Shown here: positions 32,471 to 43,424 of the stretch, in pieces
Layout: the number at the start of each line of letters is the position of its first letter
Numbering within the stretch: position 1 is the first letter of the stretch
Position numbers and translations under genes: made by a program
Source of the DNA: Molanna angustata
Taxonomy: Eukaryota > Arthropoda > Insecta > Trichoptera > Molannidae
NCBI GenBank assembly: GCA_963576475.1
Contig: OY754970.1
Coordinates: 29,402,591-29,466,590 of the forward strand
Length of the DNA: 64,000 nucleotides
Reading direction: 5' to 3'
The notes under the pieces: generated by a model
What the model was told of the DNA's origin: nothing
Databases searched by the model: none
Seen by the model: only the letters and a program-made list of their open reading frames with translations

Positions 32471-32963
32471 TGTTACATATAAGTTTCATACAAATATCCA
32501 TTAAATAAAATATAATTTTTGAAACCGTTGAATATTTTTCTTTTAACATTGACCAACTTTGAATACAATTTTATGAAGATTCTTGGTGTTGTATAAATAG
32601 TTGAAACCAAATTAAAATATCTCTAATTTCCAGGTCGTGAGAGCATTTTTTCAGTTTTAATAGATGAAATCATAAAGAAACATTGGGAAAAAATGAACCG
32701 TTGTCTATGGAAAACTAATCAGCTCTAAGTTTATGGACTTAACACATGTGATATCAATATGAAGTCAATCGGACTAATAGTTTGGGCTGCAGAGAGGACA
32801 CAAAAAAAAAACAACGTAAATGATGAATTCATAGAGAAGAAATCAAAAGTTGTCTATGGAAAACTAATCAGCTCTAGGTCTTTGCACTTTACACATATGA
32901 TGTTAATATGAAGTCGATCAGACTTATAGTTTGGGCTGTAGAGAGGACACAAAAAAGATAAAT

Positions 32964-33000
32964 GCTACGGCGTACGGCGTACGGCGTACGGCGTACAGCG
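32964..33000. repeat. 7-bp microsatellite GGCGTAC
   Basis: Four to five near-perfect copies of GGCGTAC inside HINE2 copy A. Copy B has only a short related stretch (CGAACGCCGTACGCC) at the same place. Confidence 0.85.
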
Positions 33001-33252
33001 TATACGCCATACACACAAACACATCACGACGAAACTCATAGTGTGCATTCTCTACATGATACCCATTGAGAAATTGATGTAAAAAAAATACGCTTAAATT
33101 TTGCGAAATCATGACTCTCCCCTATTCCATAGTGTGGAGAGTAAAAATGGAAAGTAAATAAAAAAGATAAAGTAAATAAACATACTTTGACTTTTATCAA
33201 AATCTTTCATTTCTTTTGCTTCTCCAGCAGGTCTTACAGATCCATAATTAAA

Positions 33253-34344
33253 ACGAGTGGGTTGTGGCCAACACTAAACTCTCCACACCATAGTAAGCGT
33301 TCATTTTTTTCTTCTTGAAATGTTGACAATCTCTAAATGCATTTTTATGAAGTACATTTCTATTGGATTCTTAAACAAATATTATATAAGATTCCCAGAG
33401 GACAAAAGTTTTACAATACACCATACACACAAAAAAATTGTAAATAAACTCATAGTAAGTACCTATGTATTTTCTACATGATACCTGTTGAGTAATTTTA
33501 AGTAAAATTACATTACTAGCAAGATGAGCATGTATGAGACAGTGTATCCACGTTGATGAGGCGATGTATGTGTCAAGATAGAAGAATGAGGTGTTCGGTT
33601 CTCACTGCCTACCGCTTGAGGAAGATAGAAGTGGAGAGTTAAAAATGCACTTGTCTATAGAGACACATACAATATTAATATGAAGTTAACCCCTCAATTT
33701 TCCCATACAGAAGCTATTTTATTTCTGTTATGTATATACATTTTTCATACAAATATAAAATTTATTTTTCATTGATATGGTAGACCATAGATTTTTTTTC
33801 TTGAAATTTTGACAATCCTTGAATGCATTTTTGATGACTGTATTTTTATTGTATCAAAATTCTTATTGTATAACCGGGAGAGCATTTTGAAAATTTGGAC
33901 AGATGAAATCATAGAGAAGAAATTAACGGATATCTATGGAAAACTAATCAGCTCTAAGTTTATGGACTTTACATATATGATATCAATATGAAGTCAATCG
34001 GATTTATAGTTTGGGCTATAGAGAGGACACAAAAAAAAACAATGTAAATGATGAAATCATAGAGAAGAAATGAACGGATGTCTATGGAAAACTAAACAGC
34101 CCTAGGTCTATGCATTTTACACATATAATGTAAAAATGAAGTTGATCGGACTTATAATTTGGGCTGTAGAGAGGACACAAAAATGATAATCCGTATGACG
34201 AACGCCGTACGCCATAAATACAAACACATCACGACGAAACTCACAGTGTGCACTCTCTACTTGATACCCGTTGAGAAATTGATGTAAAAAAATACGCTTA
34301 AAAATTGTGAAATCATGACTCCACTATTCCATAGTGTGGAGAGT
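33253..34344 (+). mobile_element. HINE2 copy B, compact
   Basis: Same leader ACGAGTGGGTTGTGGCCAAC, same subterminal ACTCTCCACACC, and same 3' end TAGTGTGGAGAGT as copy A, 110 bp downstream of it and in the same orientation. Only 1.09 kb long: the 313-bp array is absent, though related segments (GGAAAACTAATCAGCTCTAAG) are present. It gives the unexpanded form of the element. Confidence 0.7.
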
Positions 34345-35245
34345 AAAAAATATTATATACTTAAATACTAGTGTCAATCATCTTTACAAATTTATAGTAA
34401 ATGTATTATTTAAGTCGTGTTTTACAGTGCAAACACACCGTGAGACAAATTACTAAGTCTTAATCTTAAAAATAAGTTGGTATAAAACGTGCTTCTAGTC
34501 TCTTAAAAATATTTGGCTAATTATTTTGGGTAGGTACTTAAGTGTATATTTATAATAAAAAGTCTTTCAATTTATAATTAAGTCAAGTATATAAATTACG
34601 TAATGTAATGTGGAAATTGTATTTTCTATGGTAAACTTTGTAAGTCCTGATTAAACACCGAGCTCCAATTTGATGTATTTACTATAATAAAAGGGCAATG
34701 TTAGGTAGTCTTTAATATTAAAAGAAAACGAAATTTTCCCTCGTGGCATTTAAAGGTCTTGTAAGAAAATGCAATTTCAAATGTTATTTAAATCTTTATA
34801 TTAGAAAATAAAATAAAAAAACTGTCTTTTGCCTGTGGAATGAGAAATAATATATTCGGTAAAACGAAATCTTTTGTAGTATAAAACCTCTCCGTCTTGA
34901 ATAATACTGCCTATATTAGATTGTATGAGTTATTCCTGAGAATATTTGTATATGCATATATATAAAAATAGGCACACACGTGAAATCACGTAGGAGTCGG
35001 TACAATACGAATTTCTCGGATATCGTGTCGGATATCTCCTGAAGGGCTAAAAGTAAATTAATTTTCCTATTGAAATACTTTATTTGATAATTGAAGCGCA
35101 ATAAATTCGGATTTCACCCTTTTCAATCATATAATATTTAAAAGACTCCATCATTTCATATCGCAATATTTGCACTAACTCACGTTCAATGTGTTGAATT
35201 GGATAGAGTGAAACATGAACAAAACTAGCCCATTGATATCTTAGA
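34345..35245. other. No gene seen
   Basis: A/T-rich sequence without recognisable exon or element. Confidence 0.45.
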
Positions 35246-35246
35246 C

Positions 35247-35432
35247 GCAAAACACTAAGGCTGGGTTGTTTCAACAAAAGCATCGGAAAGAGAATAGTTA
35301 AAATTCTTTGATTTCATAAAATTGTTCAAAATTGAGTCGTTTGATGGCATTAGGTTTCAATGAAATAACCAAAAGTATTGAACAATTTTATGAAATCAAA
35401 GAATTTTCATTATACTTTTACTTTAATCTTTG
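35247..35432 (+). mobile_element. MITE family B, copy 2
   Basis: Starts AAGGCTGGGTTGTTTCAACA. Contains an inverted pair AATTCTTTGATTTCATAAAA and its complement about 60 bp later, so the centre folds back. Matches the copy at 12580-12722 in inverse orientation. Confidence 0.7.
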
Positions 35433-35828
35433 TTCGAGAAATACAAATGTATGTTTACTTAAATATATTATATTTTATTTTATTTTGTAAACATACAGTC
35501 TTAATAACAAGTTATACATGAATAATATAACACTCCATTAGAGGACCAATTAAGTTCACAGAAATAATCAATTTTGTGTAAATTATAATGTCAGTTTTAT
35601 AAGGAAATGAATGGAAAGTATATTAGGAATTGGACGGAAAGAGAAAGATGAGAGGTTGCAAAAACACTACTCACCAGAAGCCACAGAGGCATTCAGGGAT
35701 TTTATTACTGATGAATAATAGACGCATTGAAGAGGTAATTTCGGAGGCATTTAATTCGATGGTCCGTCATTAAATGTCTAATATTGCAGTGAAAACAGTG
35801 TTGTGTTGGTGAATAAATACCTCCTTAC

Positions 35829-35974
35829 ATCGGGACCAGATTGGAAAAACTCAGTACAATATCGGTGAGTCTTCGGCTTCCTTCCATCATACAGTCCACT
35901 ATCATTTCCGTGGTATATTAAACCTTTTTGTATGACACAAGGAAATATATCACACATTGAAATTGTTACAAGTC
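35829..35974 (-). CDS. Exon-like minus-strand segment, unrecognised
   Basis: Acceptor TTTATTCACAG, then 2 + 48 codons to GAT followed by a GTAAGG donor. The encoded text includes CDIFPCVIQKGLIYHGND, SGLYDGRKPKTHRYC and TEFFQSGPD, which looks protein-like (mixed charge, few rare residues) but matches no family I know. Its phases (1 in, 0 out) do not join directly to either neighbouring minus-strand exon. It may be a host exon or a fragment of an unrecognised element. Confidence 0.25.
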
Positions 35975-36179
35975 CTGTGAATAAATGTATTCTGTAAATA
36001 ATGTGTTTCACATATTGGTAACTTAAATGGTAGTGGATCCCAGGTGGGACGTGATGCGCAATTAAATGGTATCAAATTATGTAAGTAAGTCTATTTTATT
36101 TTATTGTTCATCAATTTATGTAGATATAACATATTATAACATATCAGTTAATGTCCTTAGATTTTCTTAAGTTATTTAT

Positions 36180-36570
36180 TTGTGACGTTGTGCAGAAAGG
36201 TGATAATTATCGAATGATAATTTACATCTATAGTTCAAGTGTTTCAAAAAATTGTTTTGTACATTCTCTATCATATCTTTAGAGTAATATAGAAGAAGAT
36301 CCACGTAATGGAGGCAAAATCGAGAATGCTCCGCACGTAGCTAAAATTAAGTGTTTTTAGGGTTGTTATGGATTGAAATTATTTTGCCACTCTAATAATA
36401 AAATTTAACATTCTTAAAACGTTTTCAATTGCATAATCAACATGATTTCTAAAAAGCAACCTGTAATCAATCAACACACCTAAATCTCTTATTTCAGTGC
36501 ATTTTGCTATTATTTCATGGTTTAAAGTATAATTTACACAAATGGTTCCTTCTTACGTGATACATTTTTG
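36180..36570 (-). pseudogene. Jockey/CR1-type LINE reverse transcriptase fragment
   Basis: The minus strand has AKCTEIRDLGVLIDYRLLF, then RNHVDYAIENVLRMLNFIIR, then, after frameshifts, SYVRSILDFASITW and IENVQNNFLKHLNYR. This is the post-palm region (…DLGV..D..L.F..H…; LV.S.LEYAS..W; IE.VQ.KFLR.LNYR) of a LINE reverse transcriptase. Too broken to be functional. Confidence 0.75.
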
Positions 36571-36777
36571 TACATTTAAGAAAAGTTGATATAAAAATCC
36601 ACAATAAAACTTTGTATTCACTTTGTAAATGAAAACAATATACAATGTAAACAATATATTGCTTCTCCGGCAACTAACAGCTGCTATTTTTTTTAAATAT
36701 TAGACAACCCACCCTTAGAAGAGTGATTTGTGCCAAATGGAAGAAAAAATAAATTAGTGAATATTACAACTTACAGA

Positions 36778-37090
36778 TTACATAATACAATTGATTAAGA
36801 TAAATTTAGATATTGCGGAATAAATAGTAAAAGAGTTAAGTGATAAGAGATGCGACATGTTTACTGGTAGAGGGACTTTTAAGTTGGAATATATGTCATA
36901 TTCGTAGTGCATCGGACATTCAAAGAACACGTGATCGAGTGTTTCCAATTCTGCCCCACATTCACATGAAGGGTTTTCTTTTATATTTATTTTATTTAGG
37001 TGAGAGGCAATTGAGCAATGACACAATCCCATTCTCGAGATTTAGAGTTCTCTCTTTTGGACATTTTTTTGTGAAACCAAGGAAAAGGTG
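36778..37090 (-). pseudogene. LINE C-terminal Cys/His region
   Basis: Minus frame of 84 codons: MGLCHCSIASHLNKIN, then NPSCECGAELETLDHVFFECP. This is the R.GH..L..HL…C.CG..ET.DH..F.CP region downstream of RNase H in I/R1/Jockey-type elements, as in the relic at 25129-25615. The reading frame breaks just upstream of MGLCH (a related SKRENSKSRE-like text continues in another frame). Confidence 0.7.
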
Positions 37091-37109
37091 GAATGTTTAA
37101 TAATTGGAG

Positions 37110-37240
37110 TATTTATAATTTAGACTTACGATATTTATCGTCTTACAGATCCAGACTAAAAACGAAATTAAAAACTGAGTCTCCGCTGGAAATCGAACCC
37201 GGAATATGAATCAGGTTGAACTTAGTTTGAATTACAGAGG
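37110..37240 (-). mobile_element. tRNA-derived SINE, family A, partial, minus strand
   Basis: Minus strand: GGTTCGATTTCCAGCGGAGA, CTCAGTTTTTAATTT, TAGTCTGGATCTGTAAGACG. The box A half is lost. Confidence 0.75.
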
Positions 37241-37812
37241 CCACACATCATAAAAGTAGTTAGGTGCCTACCCTACATCGTCAAATTGAATATTTGATCT
37301 TTGTTTGATAAATATAAATGCAATAAAATACAGGAATAGTAGTTTCCCACTCATTAAATTATGCTTCAGCAAAACATCGACCACAATTATTTTCCAAAAA
37401 TACAATTTGCATTCGTAACGAACTGGTCAACACGAATAACAATTTTAATTTTGTTCAGTACAATACGTTTCGTTGTCAATTATATGAATTCAGCATGTGC
37501 TACATTTCATACACTCGTGTTTTTTGGTCAAATTTACAAACATTCGTTATTGGAGAATATATCTTATTCAGTTTGTATACTTATTTTATGTTTAAAAGAA
37601 CTGATGTTTCTGTAAAAATGTTGAACTGATGTTTCTGTAGTGGATAACCTAAGAAAGCTAAATATTTTACAACATTAATATAACTGAGTTTGTAGACGGA
37701 CAATTAATATAACATGATCAATTAACTGAGTTTGTAGACGGACAATTCCAGGGGAAATTCACTTATGACATAGAGTTAAAACATTGTCAGTATCTTTTCG
37801 TAACAAATTATT

Positions 37813-38250
37813 AACATCTCAATAGAGAAGTAGCCGGAATAATTTAGGAGATCCAGGAACTCGAAGAACCTACAGGTCTTACGACCAATCATCGGATGGT
37901 CTACGTGATTACTGTATGCGCTTGCGCAACGTTCAATAATTATGCCTTCCTATTGAGTTTCCCAACAACTAAATTTTTGAAAGTTTATATATTTTTATTA
38001 TGAAAATCTGTTTGTTTGAAAATAAGATGGAAACACACGATAGGGAACTCAATAGAAAGACATGATTGGTGAAAGTTGCGCAAGCGCACAAAGTGATCAC
38101 GTAAACTAGTTGATGACAGGTCATAAGCTATGTAGTTGCCTTGAGTTCCTGGTTCCAATCCAATCCAATGTTTGGGTACATGCAAGTATAAAAATATTCG
38201 ACTATCAGTATCGTTCTGACGATGGTCATCGACAGACCGAAATGAAAACA
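37813..38250. repeat. Repeat family R, two opposed copies
   Basis: 37813-37960 is a minus-oriented copy (complement of GGCATAATTATTGAACGTTG) and 38040-38165 a plus-oriented copy (GGGAACTCAATAGAAAGACA, AGTTGCGCAAGCGCACAAAG, GATGACAGGTCATAAGC). Together they form an imperfect inverted pair about 80 bp apart. Two short tandem blocks, AACTGAGTTTGTAGACGGAC, lie just before at 37684 and 37729. Confidence 0.6.
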
Positions 38251-38329
38251 AGTGTTTTTATTCAAAGTCATAAAGTGACATTTCACATTTAAACTGAGTC
38301 ATGATTTACTTCGATCACTAAGCTATGCG

Positions 38330-39100
38330 TTCAGTGACTATTTTTGCTATTACCACCACCATCCGCTCTGCATATGAGAACTGTAAACGGCCCCTTCACA
38401 GAACGCTAAGTGAGCGACAAGAAAAAAAAAGCATAGCACGAAAAGTAGCTCATGAAGCACTCTATCAATATCGGCACCATAGTGCAAAACAACAATAGAC
38501 AAATAGAGGATTCACACTCGTAGACTGTCACTGCGTGTCCCCTTGAAGAGGCCCACGGACAGCAACGTTCAGTGAATATCTCAAATAACTCTCATTTTGA
38601 AAAAAAATCAGAAAAACTAATCTGTATAGACAAATCATCAATTTAGAACTGGACCTGATATCTGCCTTCTGAGTCATATGTCTAGATTTCAAAAAATTCA
38701 ATAAAATACTATATTTTTTAGCTACTCCACCACAATCCTCTCCGTATGTGAGGACTGTTTACTGCCCTTTTGCAGGATGTTAGAATGGACAACATAAAAC
38801 AATGCAAAGCACGAAGAATATCTCATATAATCCTCTTGATTAGTAATCTCTGCACCATGGTGCGAAAAAAACTATCAATAAATCGTGATTTACAATCGCG
38901 GCTTAAGATCCATGAAGATATATAGAGCATCAGAAAAGTTACCAAGATTTCTGGAATCAAATAAATCGGCTGAAATCTTCTGATAATTAGATGGCGAGAT
39001 TACTAAATCTTCGTTCTGTTCTTTGAGATTACTAAATCCGCGTGTCCAACGGAACCTTGAAGAGGCCCACGGACAGCAACGAGGAGCTCCGATCTGTTAG
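38330..39100 (+). repeat. Repeat family D, two tandem units
   Basis: Unit 1 (38330-38570) and unit 2 (38700-39090) share ATTACCACCACCATCCGCTC / ACTCCACCACAATCCTCTCC, GAAAGCATAGCACGAAAAGTA / CAAAGCACGAAGAATATCTC, GGCACCATAGTGCAAAA / TGCACCATGGTGCGAAA, and finish CTTGAAGAGGCCCACGGACA. The family is also present, inverted, at 27150-27690. Origin unknown. Confidence 0.65.
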
Positions 39101-39148
39101 AGGACACGATTGGGTGGGGGAACACTTATAGGATTATAATATAGTTAC

Positions 39149-39331
39149 CTTTTTTTTGTCTCTCGATGCCGTGTAGAGCACCCAGGCTATGTATAATAGC
39201 ATGATGAGAGCTGGCACCAGCAAGCTGGCCAGAACTGGGACCTTCCTCACCCAGGCGTGGTAGATGGCCAGGCACACCAGAGAGATTCCCACCAAGATCG
39301 CCACATAGCGACCTGTGCGACGTCTCTCTTC
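39149..39331 (-). CDS. Two-pass transmembrane exon of an unidentified host gene
   Basis: Minus strand, acceptor ATTTTACAG, 61 codons in phase 0 at both ends, donor GTAACT. The residues run EERRRTGRY, hydrophobic segment at about 10-28, a short basic turn (VRKVP, 28-32), a second hydrophobic segment at about 33-53, then TASRDKKK. Basic residues on both flanks suggest a membrane hairpin with both ends cytoplasmic, or part of a larger multipass protein. Its third codon positions are strongly G/C-rich (CTG, GTG, GCC), unlike anything around it, a sign of a real, selected exon. I do not recognise the family. The next minus-strand exon found (15263-15360) is out of phase with it. Confidence 0.7.
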
Positions 39332-39689
39332 CTGTAAAATAATATGATACAATTCATATTGGAATGTTTAGTCTATAAATTGACCTTCTCATGGAAATAT
39401 ACATTTTTACAACTTAAATAAATAATTTAGTAATTCGAAATTCTAGTAGGTATGAAAATGAAATTAAATGTAGAGTGAACGGACCATTCAAATAACAAAT
39501 ATATCAAATTTATGACATCTTTCAATAAACCGTTTATCAAAATTTCCACGGAAGATAAGATTTTATTATATTTTTTTATTACCACACAATTCTATATTTA
39601 GCTTTTCAAGTATACAATGAATAATTCGTCATTAAATTTATTCAAATTAACTTAGATGGCTAATATATGCTCTTTGCAAAGAATGTAAG

Positions 39690-39815
39690 GCAAGATAAGT
39701 ATTACAATACTATACCATGAACACAGTGAATAACTATATCTTCCCCGGGAATCAAACCCTGAACTTTTGACTCAGGATTTAGATATCTAAATAACTGACT
39801 TAAGAAGGCAGACTG
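39690..39815 (-). mobile_element. tRNA-derived SINE, family A, decayed, minus strand
   Basis: Minus strand: GTCTGCCTTCTTAAGTCAGT, TTATTTAGATATCTAAATCC, box B like GGTTTGATTCCC, GGGGAAGATATAGTTATTCA, CTGTGTTCATGG. Clearly the same head with many changes. Confidence 0.65.
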
Positions 39816-39944
39816 TACTTATAGATTTTAGAATCACCATATTACTTTTGCTACAAATTTGTTATAATTTGTGTTTTACGAAGCCGTGAAGTATTTATTC
39901 AATAAGCAAAGAGCCTCCAAAAAGACTCCAAATTCACGTTTCGC

Positions 39945-40069
39945 GCAAATAGTTCATTCATTCATTCATTCGTGGGATAACTAGCGAAAGGTTTGCGAAT
40001 GTATGATACATAATATTTTTTTTGTTTCACAAATAGTTCGGGCAGGACAACGTCTGTCGGGTTCGCTAG
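39945..40069 (+). mobile_element. Canonical Helitron 3' terminus
   Basis: Sequence GGCAGGACAACGTCTGTCGG, then GTTCGCTAG followed by T. The ending CTAG (CTRR), an upstream short palindrome GACAACGTCTGTC, and insertion before T are the accepted marks of a Helitron 3' end, and I associate this particular GACAACGTCTGTCGGGT-CGCTAG end with insect Helitrons. The 5' end (TC…) was not located, so the start given is arbitrary. Confidence 0.6.
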
Positions 40070-40312
40070 TATCCAATATAATCGTAAATATTTATTGTTA
40101 TTCCAAATCACAGAAACGATCAAATTATTCTTTCTTTTAATGGTAAAGTGACGCCGCGTTAAACGGTCGTATTTCTAAACATAGATTTATCATACATATC
40201 GATAAAGTAGATTGACGTTTTGGCGTGATATGTGAGGAATGTCGAAATACAAAAATTAAAATATTTACAATTCACAAGCAAGATAAATATACATACTATA
40301 CAACTATACTAT

Positions 40313-40920
40313 GGCCCGGTATTACAGTCGGCCCTCAACTCATTGAGTTTGTTAAACTCAAGATTAATGTTAAGGGGAGATTGAATCCATTTCCGTATTA
40401 TAGTGCAATATGACATGTCATTTACTAAATCTTCAATTATAGACATATTTTACTTTTTCTGTGGTTATTATTTGTCAAATTTTAAATAACCTCAAATAAT
40501 ACGAACTACAAAACGGGACACTACGACTTGAAATACTATTGTTTTATTATCCAACATGGTAAATTTATTTTTTTTCACCAAAATAATGCTTTTAAATGCC
40601 CATGTTCGTTTCAATACGGCTGTCAGTTTGTTTTGTTGTGTGGCGCCACTGTTGGTACAACTAACGCCTCTAGTGATAGAACACTGAAACTACACTCGTT
40701 GCCTAACGCCTCTAGTGATAGAAACTGAAACTACACATGTTGCCTAGCAAATGACAGTTGACTCACCGTTAAATACTTAATCCGCCAGAAACATTGAGTT
40801 ACATATTTGTCGTTTTAGTGACGTATTTGAGGGAAGATTAGGTCTAAACGGACACTGTAATACGCTATATTTTTGTAAAACTTGAGTTTAGCTCTTAAAC
40901 TGAGACTGTAATACCGGCCC
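40313..40920 (+). mobile_element. MITE family C, copy A, with TAT target duplication
   Basis: Starts GGCCCGGTATTACAGTC and ends with its inverse GACTGTAATACCGGCCC; TAT flanks both sides (40310-40312 and 40921-40923). Length 608 bp. Inside are a ~42-bp duplication around AACGCCTCTAGTGATAGAA, and subterminal ACTCAAGTTT/AAACTTGAGT words. No protein. TIRs beginning GGCC with a 3-bp target duplication suggest a PIF/Harbinger-type MITE. Copy B lies 3.5 kb downstream, inverted. Confidence 0.9.
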
Positions 40921-41039
40921 TATATCTACTATACTATAAACGTTGGGTTGTGTGTTTAAAATTGGACCCGACCTAATTTGAATTCTAAAATGGTTTGTAT
41001 ATTTTATTAATAAGATAAAATCAAAAGTGAATTAAATCG

Positions 41040-41700
41040 AATATATTTTTTAATTGCATATACGCAAACATTGTTTTTTTTTCCCTGTCGGAAGTCGAAT
41101 GATATTTTTATTGACAATAACATCTCAATAGAGACGAATATCATGCACATTGGTACATGTAGGTAGACAAGCCAAAAATGAAATAATATTTCTGGCGCAG
41201 TTCAGAGATGACATCTGTGCGAGACACCGTCATCTCATTTACAAGGACTGTTGCTTTCATTGTTTACAAATAAATCAACTTCTCAATAGATGGCGTTACA
41301 AAAAGGTTTCTTCGTTACCTCATAGGTGGCAATAGTATAATTCCGTATTATTCAGGTGAAATGTTTACACATTATTTATTTATTTATTTATTTATACATC
41401 TTCTTGTACATAATATAAACAAATATAATTGTACACTGGCGGGCTTATTGCCATTAGGCAATTTCTTCCAACCAACCAGATATACCTCAAAATAAATATA
41501 CCTATAGAATTTTCAAAAATTACATTGATAAGGGAACTCAATAAAGTCATAATTGGTGAACGTTGCGAAAGCGCATAAAGTGGTCACGTAAACAAGCCGA
41601 TGACAGGTCGTAAGCCCTGTAGGTGCCTGAGTTCCTGGTTCTTCTATAATATCCCAACTTCGTCTCTATTGAGATTTTATTGTCAATTAAAAAGTGAATT
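41040..41700. repeat. Repeat family R, copy with a LINE 3' end inside
   Basis: 41045-41135 and 41505-41697 match the parts of family R at 8735-9005. ATTGACAATAACATCTCAATAG at 41110 and its inverse at about 41675 form an inverted pair. Between them, at 41370-41490, lies an unrelated LINE tail in minus orientation and 41140-41340 is not assigned. Confidence 0.55.
41370..41490 (-). mobile_element. CR1-like LINE 3' end, minus strand
   Basis: Minus strand: GGTTGGTTGGAAGAAATTGC, CTAATGGCAATAAGCCCGCC, AGTGTACAATT…, ending in (AAAT)n at 41376-41395. Same 3' end as at 13.7 and 54.6 kb. Confidence 0.7.
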
Positions 41701-42368
41701 ATTTAGTACCTATATTTGTAATAACAATTGATAAATTTAAACGAACCAACAATTCAGCTTTAAATCTATATATCTTAGATTCATAGAATTAGTATATTAT
41801 AATTCTATGCTTAGATTATATACATTATAATTCTATGCTATATATTAATACGTGAAGCGAAAACGTTTAGTACAATTTCCGGATAATTGGGCGCACGGAG
41901 GAGTTTGAGATTTGGCATACTTAAAGTTTATATGGAGGAGGACTGCAGAAAAATAATATTAATAAATATTATGCGTTATAAATAAATTAAATCAAATAAA
42001 AAATATTTCACATATAACCATTTATTGTGTACCACGGAACGGTGAAGAGAGGGGAAACGTTATATTAATATACCCACGTAGTATAAGAAATATTCCGATA
42101 ACACAGAGAAGGTAGGTAGGACATATTCATTCTTTTTATTCCATGTTCTGTGGTCACATTTAAATGTCATTGTGGTATTTACGGCGCATGCGCAGTTGTT
42201 TAAATACAAATATAAGAACATTTTAAAGGAAAATACATTTTTGTATACCTACCTTCTGTGAAACAATATAAATGGTATGTACTTACACAATAATTTCATT
42301 TATAAAATTGACTTGCAATATATGAAGAGAAAACTGTGTTCCTTGACGAAAACATGATATCTATATTA

Positions 42369-43370
42369 CTAGTTGCATGTAACACATGAGATCCAACTGT
42401 CGATAGCGATAGTATGTATAGTTGAAGAATATGTACCAAACTATAAACCTATAAATACAAATTATTGAATATTTTCAGATATTTTGTTTTCTATACAACA
42501 TATATTATGTAGGTATGTATGTCAAGATAGGATAGTATGGAGGAAGTTCCTTTTTTCCTACCCAGAATATGAAAATAGCATGATGGTATGTATGTTTGGA
42601 GATGAAGTATCAAACTATTAAGTCTTCTTACATATTGTGTATAGGCGACTGCCATACAAAATGTATGAAGCGATGTCGTCACTAAATTCAATTTTTAAAA
42701 AAATTGTTAAAAAAAATTGAGATCTTCTACTACAATGTTAATATTTTTTATAGAAAATTAAATTATCTAGTTGGGGTGTTTCGGCTTTTTTCGATAATTG
42801 TATAAGTTTTGGAAATATAGGCAGTTAAACTCATAAATTTATCATAAAAAAAATATTTTTCTTAATAAAAAATGTTTGAGAAATCCTGGAATTTTTTTGA
42901 AAAAATCAATTTGAGATTTTTTTATTTTTCTATGTTTGTGCCAATTTTCAGCGTTCTAGCTTTTATGGTTTTGAGATATATGGAAAAATAAAATAAAAAT
43001 TCAAAAGTTGATAACCCCTGACTGAAACAAAAATTCAAAATTCTGAGTATAAAAGTTTTGTAGGCCTATAACTGTTTATATATTCTGAAATTTTGGGCTC
43101 TGTAAATTGAGCGGATCAAAAGTTATAAGGGGGGGGGGGGGGACACACACACAGACACACAGACACACGAAATGTTCTACTCCGAATTCTGAGTAAATCC
43201 GTGTATGGAACATATATGCTGCGAAGCCTCTAAATTGGTGTTTTTTGACTTCAAAGTTGGAAAAGCCGTGAAAAAAGTAGACCTCTCCATACAATTCTCG
43301 CGTATTCTGGCTTGATACATTGTCGATATGTTAAGAGAACAAAGTTCTCCTGAATAAATCGACAGTTGGA
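42369..43370 (+). mobile_element. HINE1 copy 5
   Basis: Starts CTAGTTGCATGTAACACATG, subterminal ATCCAACTGTCGAT intact, G run and (CA)n at 43128-43170, hairpin GAGAAC-AAA-GTTCTC at 43335-43350, ends ATCGACAGTTGGA followed by T and preceded by A. Nearly identical to copy 1 over its full length, so these two are the youngest. Use as the family reference. Confidence 0.88.
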
Positions 43371-43424
43371 TAAATTTGAATGTTTGTATGTACCTACCTA
43401 TGTACCCATATATGCATGTATTGA

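Larger units (their letters stand above)
29286..33142 (+). mobile_element. HINE2 copy A, expanded by internal tandem repeats
   Basis: Opens ACGAGTGGGTTGTGGCCAAC. Twenty-five bases in lies ACTCTCCACACC, whose inverse TAGTGTGGAGAGT is the extreme 3' end (33130-33142). The 3' part (GATACCCATTGAGAAATTGA, then AATCATGACTCTCCCC) is shared with copy B. About 3.1 kb of 313-bp tandem units occupies the middle. No protein is encoded. The leader plus subterminal repeat matching the terminus is the layout of HINE1, so a Helentron-like non-autonomous element is the best guess. Confidence 0.65.

Noticed and set aside
35600..35700. LINE-like text (ILGIGRKEKDER) on the plus strand
   Set aside because: Too short and only loosely like the MLGI.LRDR motif; no supporting context.
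42369..43370. HINE1 as a solo LTR or TIR transposon
   Set aside because: No TG…CA ends, no target duplication, and the inverted repeat is terminal on only one side.
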